DNA from: Candidatus Pacearchaeota archaeon
GTDB taxonomy: Archaea > Nanobdellota > Nanobdellia > Pacearchaeales > GW2011-AR1
NCBI GenBank assembly: GCA_023140635.1
Contig: JAGLLG010000021.1
Coordinates: forward strand, 1-12,403
Length of the DNA stretch: 12,403 nucleotides
Reading direction: 5' to 3'
A program made the translations under genes and the position numbers. Positions 8,161-12,403 of the stretch are shown here, in pieces; position 1 is the stretch's first letter, and every line of letters begins with the position of its first letter. Under the pieces are notes generated by a model, which worked only from the letters and a program-made list of their open reading frames with translations, ran no database searches and was not told the origin of the DNA.

Positions 8161-8449
8161 TCCCCATCACCCCCCTTACCTTCTCCAAAACCCAATCCCA
8201 AACACTAAACCTCTCACCACCCCGAACAACCAAATAAGGATGATTCCCCGTCGTATTAATCCTCCTCCCTGACTCCGTCACAACCTCATAAATCGGCTTA
8301 ACACCCATATCAAACAACTCTTTAACTTCATTAGAAACTAACTTCCCACTCTTCTCATCCAAACTCAAAACCTCATCCCCTGCCTCAATCTCCCAAATCT
8401 CCTTCATCGTCCCATCCGCCATCCTAATCAAACTATCCTCTGCAACACA
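8153..8449 (-). other. Truncated second Hint/intein N-terminal half
   Basis: A second Hint start lies at the C-terminus of the LamG protein: CVAEDSLIRMADGTMKEI (block A) and RINTTGNHPYLVV (block B, T67-x-x-H70 counted from its Cys). It stops 98 residues after the Cys, without blocks F and G, in MGNG at the start of the heparinase-like gene. It interrupts the segment after VSQDLGL, a typical post-LamG strand. It may be a decayed intein, a split-intein N half, or a Hint cleavage domain. Confidence 0.75.
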
Positions 8450-11400
8450 CAATCCTAAATCTTGACTCACCCCATCAATCGGCAAATAATCTGACCATGT
8501 CGCCGACGAAACCCCTGCCTCCGTCGATGCCGTCCTCGTCTGAAACTTCACAACATCTTCATAATACATATTACGGATTTCTTCCGCTGATAAAGAACGA
8601 TTGTAGATTGCGACTTCGTCAATAGTCCCATTAAAAGACCTTGTTCCTGTAGGATTATCTCCAATCCGTAAATCATACACAGAAGTAGATACTACATCTC
8701 CATCCCTTGTTTGTGCAACCCCACTAACTCCATTAATATAAACGTTAGCTTCTCCAGTAATATCATCCCAAACAAATAACACGTGAGTCCAAACATCAGC
8801 AACTACTGCACTATGACCAAATTCGTTTGAATACCAATCCGAAGAACCTCCCCCAGTTCCAGTAGTTATAAGTTCTAAACAAACAATTCCATCAGTGTGA
8901 ACATATAAAACATAATCAGTAGACTTATCTACAATCCTTTGATAGTCCTCTCCAGTCAAAGTCGGTTTAATCCATGTAGATACAGTTATTGCAGACATTC
9001 CTTCCAAACTTGCATCATCTGGAATCTGCACAAAATTATCATTCCCATTAAACTCATACGCCCCCCCAAACTTCCCACTCGAATTCCATGTTGTATCATT
9101 CACCACACTACCATTATTCCCATTCCCCGAGAAATCATAAACATGAGTATCGTTCTCAGAATTCCCCGACCAAATTCCCTCGCTGTCATCCCTCCTCACA
9201 AGCACAACATCATTCCCAACATCAACATCGTAAATCTTCCCGTCGTAATCAACCTTCTCAATCCCCAAAACCCGAACCGGCTCATTACTCGAATCTAAGA
9301 AATAAATTTCATCCCCATTTTCAAAATCAGAATAAACCTCTTTAATTGGCTGCAGAGAAAAGTTTAAATAATCCCCTCCTATCCTATCCTTCATGGAAGA
9401 AATTGTCGTTAAAGTTGACATACCCGTTGAATTTAAACAAGAATTCGAATTAGCTTTAGCCAAAGTTGTCCGGCAATTTGTGAACAACTTAAAATTATCA
9501 CTAATCACCGAAGTATCTGGAATTTCCGAAAGCGACAATAGGGAAGTCAGACCATCTGTTGTCAAAGAAGTCGTCGAATCCATAGAACAAACTTCTAAAA
9601 AACTCAAATCAGGCGAAATAAAACCAAAGACCCTGGAGGAGTTTAATAACTGGTGCGAATCAGTATGAGAATTGATACTTCTCTTATTGAAAAAACCCTC
9701 ATTAAACTCAAGAAAAAAGACCTCTCCTTGTTCAGGGCTGTTCAAAAGAAGATTAATCAAATCACTAACTCTGACATTGTCGTTATTAATCATTTCAAAA
9801 ATCTCCGGGGAAACCTGAAAGATTACAAAAGAGTTCATATCGGAAGTTTCGTCCTCATATTCAAAATTGAAAAGGATATTATCATTTTTGACAGATTCGT
9901 TCATCACGACCAAGCCTACTAATTCTTGATTCTCCAAACTCTCCTCACTGAAGACAACGGTCGCTTCCCTCCCTTCTCCCATTTCCGATTTCCCGACTTC
10001 CGAACTCCCCTCGCCAACATAAACCCGATGCCCCGGACTCACAACCAAATCCCCGTCATCAGTTTCAATCTCAAACATAAACTCCGGCGAATCGAACTCA
10101 AAATAAGACGCAGGAACCTCCCACTCCAACGCCCCCGTCCCCTGATTCAGCGTCGCCACCTCCTCCGTCTCATCCAAATCCTTAAACAACTTCCAACCCT
10201 CATCCGTCAAAATCTCCGTCTCGTCGTCATAACAATGATCCGAATCATTATTCATATGCATCCACAACACCATACTAGGATCATAAACCAACTCCGACGT
10301 CCTAGAAACATTCGCCCTATCCGTCTGCACCGCATCCCACTCAATCGTCGTCCAATTAGAACCCGCCTTCCCACTATCCAAAATCGGCGACGTCCAATTC
10401 GTCGTATTCACATTCGGATGCGTTTCGTTCCCCGCCATGTAGAGTGCATTGATTTCTGAGGCGGAGAGGGAACGGTTGTAGATGGAGAGTTCGTCGATTG
10501 AGCCGTTGAAATAATCCCCACTCCCGGGCCAATTTGAACCTATCATTAAATCTTGGGCGTTACCTACTATTGTCCCGTTATGAGTGTCTGAAGATTCAAA
10601 TTGTCCATCCCAATAAAGAATAATATCTGTTCCATTATAAGTTCCTACGATATGATGCCACTCTCCAGAATTCCATGTTAATCCATAAGTATAAACAGCT
10701 TTATTTCCAGAAGTAGTTGTTAAATCTATTTTAAAGTCATCAATAGTAGGATAAAAATACATACCAATAACATTCTTATTCTTATCCACTAGATGGTAAT
10801 CTAAAGAAGAAGTTTGGTCTGTATTCGGTTTAAACCACAAAGACACAGTTATTTCTGAAGAACCATCCAAGTTATTAATATCCCCAATACTAACATAATC
10901 CCCATCCCCATCAAACTCAAACCCTCCTCCGAACTTCCCTCCAGTCGCATTATAAGTAGCATCAGTAACAGTCCCATTATTCCCATTCCCCGAAAAATCA
11001 TAAACCCTCGTGTCATTCTCCCCATACCCAGAATCATTATTCATATGCATCCACAACACCATCGAAGCATCCAAATCGCTCGGCCCCCCATAAGTAACCA
11101 TCTTCAAATTCCCATCAACATTCGTCGACGTCGTCCCATTAGCATAACTCCCATTCAAATACGTCCCCGTATCAAAGTCTGCCTTTGTCGTATGCGTCGT
11201 CTTCGTCGTCCCGCCCGCCGTCGCAAGATTATGCGCCGACGCATTCATCCCCCCAAACTCAAACAACTGATGATGCTTCCCTTCAGTTAAGACTTTTACA
11301 ATATGATAGCCCGTTGAATTACACGAGTAATTCTCGTAGAAAACGCTCCCCGCCCCGCCAGAATAATTCACAAGCCATGAGTAATTTGCATCGACCAATT

Positions 11401-11515
11401 CCTGAGTAAGATTACTAAGTTCGTCTTCTAATTCTTGCTGACTATCACCGACGGCAAAGACGGCGATTGCTATCGCAATCGCGACAGTTAGCATGATTAA
11501 TAGATTAGTTCTCAC
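8153..11515 (-). CDS. Secreted two-LamG surface protein with an intein and a truncated C-terminal Hint half
   Basis: An 1120-aa protein, predicted exported: MRTNLLIM then an Ala/Ile-rich hydrophobic run (residues 5-21). The GTG at 11515 was chosen because GAGGTG lies 4 nt before it; the ATG at 11614 would give a highly basic 33-residue extension lying inside the Bro gene. LamG1 spans about 152-362 and LamG2 about 415-985; both start SMVLWMHMNND and end in the DELSIYNRSL / DEVAIYNRSL strand typical of concanavalin-like carbohydrate- or matrix-binding domains. N-x-S/T sequons are frequent. LamG2 is split by an intein (428-785); removing it restores NNDSDH-SENDTHVYDF, matching LamG1's NNDSGYGENDTRVYDF. 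Residues 1023-1120 are an N-terminal Hint half. The end overlaps the heparinase-like gene, suggesting joint expression and perhaps glycan binding beside glycan cleavage. Confidence 0.85.
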   Translation of the reverse strand: MRTNLLIMLTVAIAIAIAVFAVGDSQQELEDELSNLTQELVDANYSWLVNYSGGAGSVFYENYSCNSTGYHIVKVLTEGKHHQLFEFGGMNASAHNLATAGGTTKTTHTTKADFDTGTYLNGSYANGTTSTNVDGNLKMVTYGGPSDLDASMVLWMHMNNDSGYGENDTRVYDFSGNGNNGTVTDATYNATGGKFGGGFEFDGDGDYVSIGDINNLDGSSEITVSLWFKPNTDQTSSLDYHLVDKNKNVIGMYFYPTIDDFKIDLTTTSGNKAVYTYGLTWNSGEWHHIVGTYNGTDIILYWDGQFESSDTHNGTIVGNAQDLMIGSNWPGSGDYFNGSIDELSIYNRSLSASEINALYMAGNETHPNVNTTNWTSPILDSGKAGSNWTTIEWDAVQTDRANVSRTSELVYDPSMVLWMHMNNDSDHCYDDETEILTDEGWKLFKDLDETEEVATLNQGTGALEWEVPASYFEFDSPEFMFEIETDDGDLVVSPGHRVYVGEGSSEVGKSEMGEGREATVVFSEESLENQELVGLVVMNESVKNDNILFNFEYEDETSDMNSFVIFQVSPEIFEMINNDNVRVSDLINLLLNSPEQGEVFFLEFNEGFFNKRSINSHTDSHQLLNSSRVFGFISPDLSFLEVCSMDSTTSLTTDGLTSLLSLSEIPDTSVISDNFKLFTNCRTTLAKANSNSCLNSTGMSTLTTISSMKDRIGGDYLNFSLQPIKEVYSDFENGDEIYFLDSSNEPVRVLGIEKVDYDGKIYDVDVGNDVVLVRRDDSEGIWSGNSENDTHVYDFSGNGNNGSVVNDTTWNSSGKFGGAYEFNGNDNFVQIPDDASLEGMSAITVSTWIKPTLTGEDYQRIVDKSTDYVLYVHTDGIVCLELITTGTGGGSSDWYSNEFGHSAVVADVWTHVLFVWDDITGEANVYINGVSGVAQTRDGDVVSTSVYDLRIGDNPTGTRSFNGTIDEVAIYNRSLSAEEIRNMYYEDVVKFQTRTASTEAGVSSATWSDYLPIDGVSQDLGLCVAEDSLIRMADGTMKEIWEIEAGDEVLSLDEKSGKLVSNEVKELFDMGVKPIYEVVTESGRRINTTGNHPYLVVRGGERFSVWDWVLEKVRGVMGNG
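9363..9392 (+). promoter_or_regulatory. TATA-like promoter of the nested toxin-antitoxin pair
   Basis: TTTAAATA at 9363-9370, preceded by a purine-rich GAGAAAAG that could be the BRE, is centred about 26 nt before the ATG at 9393, giving a leaderless transcript. The region also codes for the intein on the other strand. The spacer contains a CTATC CTATC tandem that could be an operator, which is unproven. Confidence 0.55.
9393..9668 (+). CDS. Putative antitoxin of the nested toxin-antitoxin pair
   Basis: A 91-aa acidic protein encoded directly upstream of the RelE-like toxin; its stop overlaps the toxin start (ATGA), the usual antitoxin-first order with translational coupling. The N-terminal part (VKVDIPVEFKQEFELALAKVVRQF) resembles the short beta-strand plus helix seen in archaeal antitoxins that pair with RelE or VapC, and the C-terminal half is a charged, probably flexible tail (SKKLKSGEIKPKTLEEFNNW) of the sort that wraps the toxin. 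I do not recognise an exact family. It contains no Tyr or His. Five of its seven Leu codons are TTA or CTA, in clear contrast with the toxin. It lies entirely inside the intein on the opposite strand. Confidence 0.8.
   Translation: MEEIVVKVDIPVEFKQEFELALAKVVRQFVNNLKLSLITEVSGISESDNREVRPSVVKEVVESIEQTSKKLKSGEIKPKTLEEFNNWCESV
9665..9922 (+). CDS. RelE/ParE-superfamily toxin
   Basis: An 85-aa basic protein of the RelE/ParE fold. RelE-type members cleave mRNA on the ribosome; which activity this one has is inferred. Seen: an N-terminal helical hairpin (LIEKTLIKLKKKDLSLFRAV), then the conserved FKNLRGNLKDYKRVHIGSFVLIFKI core with basic residues, and the typical ending DRFVHHDQAY. The ATG at 9665 overlaps the antitoxin stop; an upstream GTG adds four residues and is less likely. 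Its codons are exactly in register with the intein codons on the other strand, so TTA, CTA or TCA would stop the intein. None occurs among its 8 Leu and 3 TCN Ser codons. Confidence 0.88.
   Translation: MRIDTSLIEKTLIKLKKKDLSLFRAVQKKINQITNSDIVVINHFKNLRGNLKDYKRVHIGSFVLIFKIEKDIIIFDRFVHHDQAY
10242..10273. repeat. 32-nt direct repeat in LamG2 (pair with 11031-11062)
   Basis: Identical to 11031-11062; both encode the MVLWMHMNNDS start of a LamG domain. It marks duplication of LamG domains within one gene, and the copy lies directly next to the intein N-terminus. Confidence 0.9.
11031..11062. repeat. 32-nt direct repeat in LamG1 (pair with 10242-10273)
   Basis: The second identical copy, at the start of LamG1. 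Unlike the LamG2 copy it is followed by an uninterrupted domain, which is why it serves as the reference for the intein edges. Confidence 0.9.
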
Positions 11516-12374
11516 TTTCCACCTCAATAACAATTTTCTTTTTCTTCTTTTTCTCTCTAGCATCCTTTTCTCTTTCTCGTAGATAATTCTCATCACTAAC
11601 AACACTTTCTTCAATTTCCCCTTCTAATTCTTTTCTAGCATTACCTGCAATCTCTCCACCTTTAACCGATGCAATTTTATGCTCATCAAAATTTTCAGGA
11701 TTCTGCACACGCTCAATTTCTGTAGTTGAAGCTTCACCAAGCATCGAGAAAATCAATTCCAAGTCAGTCATGTGATCCCTCAAATTTTCTCTCTGCAATC
11801 CCTTAATTTCCTTATGCTCCCCGATAGAAACCCCAAAAGTCGCCTTCGCAATCTCATCCGTCAAAATGGCAAAATCCCTTCCTTCCTCGACACCTCTATC
11901 TTTCCATTCATCCGTCAAGTCCTGCCTAATTGCAATTCCCCTAATCCTTTTATCAATCCAACTTTTAGAATACCCTTTCTTTTCATAAATTTCTTTCATT
12001 CTATCTTGCGCAAGTTCAGGATTCTCAATCTCATCAATCCGCTCACTCCCAACTTTCGCTAACCATAACTTAAACGGTTCCGCTTTCTTGGAAGGAATCG
12101 ACTGAATAATTCTAAAGACACTTTGTTTATTAGCACAATTAATTAACTGTTTACCTCCACTAGTTTCAACAGAAAGGGTACGTACAAATTGTACCCACCC
12201 TTCACTCAATAAATCATCCCTCTGTTTCAACTTTTGAATATACTGCTTTGGATCCTTAGAATCAGTCAATGCAACTATCACATCCTCTAAAACGAACCAC
12301 CAATTATCCTCATGCCAAACTCTTCTTATTCCCTTCCCTCCAAAAACAACCATTTTTTTATCTTCGCCCATCAT
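11505..12374 (-). CDS. Bro-N domain protein (phage antirepressor-like)
   Basis: A 289-aa protein of the BRO/antirepressor-like family, found in phages, viruses and many cellular genomes and presumed to bind DNA. Visible are the Bro-N start (VFGGKGIRRVWHEDNWWFVLEDV), DSKDPKQYIQKLKQRDDLL, the NCANKQSVFRIIQSIPSKKAEPFKLWLAKVG block, and the conserved second half (IENPELAQDRMKEIYEKKGY, GIAIRQDLTDEWKDRGVEEG, AGNARKELE). The last ~25 residues are a Lys/Arg-rich tail (KDAREKKKKKKIVIEVESEN). The ATG at 12374 overlaps the stop of the gene before it (ATGA); the next ATG at 12371 fits the GGTGAG site slightly better. It overlaps the LamG gene by 11 nt. No phage structural genes are nearby; a regulatory role for the surface genes is only suggested by the coupling. 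Confidence 0.85.
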   Translation of the reverse strand: MMGEDKKMVVFGGKGIRRVWHEDNWWFVLEDVIVALTDSKDPKQYIQKLKQRDDLLSEGWVQFVRTLSVETSGGKQLINCANKQSVFRIIQSIPSKKAEPFKLWLAKVGSERIDEIENPELAQDRMKEIYEKKGYSKSWIDKRIRGIAIRQDLTDEWKDRGVEEGRDFAILTDEIAKATFGVSIGEHKEIKGLQRENLRDHMTDLELIFSMLGEASTTEIERVQNPENFDEHKIASVKGGEIAGNARKELEGEIEESVVSDENYLREREKDAREKKKKKKIVIEVESEN

Positions 12375-12403
12375 CTCACCCCAGTCCAAACATAATCCGG
12401 ACA
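12371..12403 (-). CDS. C-terminal end of an upstream surface protein (partial)
   Basis: Only ten codons and a TGA are inside the window. They read CPDYVWTGVR and are identical to the end of the heparinase-like protein, so the gene beyond the edge most likely carries the same C-terminal Ig-like domain. Its stop overlaps the Bro gene start. Confidence 0.7.
   Translation of the reverse strand, partial: CPDYVWTGVR
12375..12403. repeat. 29-nt direct repeat, copy 2 (truncated by window edge)
   Basis: Identical to 4865-4893. The identity continues to the last base of the window, so the real repeat may be longer. Confidence 0.95.

Larger units (their letters stand above)
9161..10234 (-). mobile_element. 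Intein inside LamG2, carrying a toxin-antitoxin pair in place of an endonuclease
   Basis: Intein of 358 codons. Cys1 begins block A (CYDDETEILTDEGW); block B is DLVVSPGHRVYV with His69; block F is GKIYDVDVGNDVVLVRR; the C-terminus is WSGN with Ser as the +1 residue. The penultimate residue is Gly rather than the usual His, a known tolerated variant. Edges are exact because LamG1 gives the uninterrupted sequence. Taking out the antisense toxin-antitoxin part (9393-9922) leaves about 181 residues, the size of a mini-intein. No LAGLIDADG or other endonuclease motif is visible; the middle is a Leu/Ser/Asn-rich antisense translation. Confidence 0.88.

Noticed and set aside
9393..9922. Homing endonuclease in the intein middle
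   Set aside because: No LAGLIDADG, GIY-YIG or HNH pattern in the minus-strand translation; the plus strand has the convincing proteins.
9926..10459. Long Arg/Pro/Ile-rich + strand reading frame after the toxin
   Set aside because: It is antisense to the intein N-half and LamG region, has very biased composition, no ribosome site or promoter, and no family resemblance.
11516..11614. ATG start 33 codons upstream for the LamG protein
   Set aside because: It would give a strongly basic extension before the signal peptide, made by antiparallel-free overlap with the Lys-rich tail of the Bro gene; the GTG with a strong SD fits better.
12176..12196. Inverted repeat GGGTAC...GTACCC as a possible operator or hairpin
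   Set aside because: It lies within the conserved Bro-N coding region (around VQFVRTLSV) and is explained by codons; no promoter is nearby.
1..12403. CRISPR arrays, tRNA or rRNA genes
   Set aside because: I saw no regularly spaced repeats, no tRNA-like cloverleaf with GGTTCRANYCC, and no rRNA stretches.

Overview
The window reads as archaeal, most likely from a small-genome DPANN lineage such as Pacearchaeota or Woesearchaeota; that placement is my inference. The phenylalanyl-tRNA synthetase subunits are of the archaeal/eukaryotic type. Three transcription-unit starts (left-edge gene, membrane-protein gene, toxin-antitoxin pair) have a TATA-like box centred about 26 nt before the ATG, as expected for leaderless archaeal mRNAs, while internal operon genes use GGAGG/GGTGA ribosome sites. 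There are also intein/Hint domains and secreted LamG proteins.

Left part (1-4860): a small soluble helical protein on + converges with a membrane-anchored acidic protein on -. Then comes a tight minus-strand operon pheS-mazG-pheT, in which each gene overlaps the next. pheS has a structured leader carrying nested inverted repeats.

Right part (4861-12403), all on - except the nested pair: the last 10 codons of an upstream gene, a Bro-N antirepressor-like gene coupled to it by an ATGA overlap, a 1120-aa secreted two-LamG protein overlapping the Bro gene by 11 nt, and a 1099-aa secreted heparinase II/III-like protein overlapping that by 8 nt. The first and last proteins of this block end in the same 10 residues, encoded by an identical 29-nt stretch.

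The standout is inside the LamG protein. Its second LamG domain is interrupted by a 358-aa intein (Cys1, SPGH block B, YDVDV block F, terminal Gly-Asn followed by Ser). Both edges can be set exactly by comparison with the uninterrupted first LamG copy. In the middle of the intein, where a homing endonuclease would normally sit, there is instead a complete toxin-antitoxin operon on the opposite strand with its own promoter. The intein frame stays open through it, and the toxin, whose codons are in register with the intein codons, uses none of the three codons (TTA, CTA, TCA) that would create stops on the other strand; the antitoxin, in a different register, uses them freely. This suggests an addiction module maintaining an intein, with selection acting on both strands. 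The same protein ends in a second Hint N-terminal half that is cut off, either an intein relic or a split-intein half.
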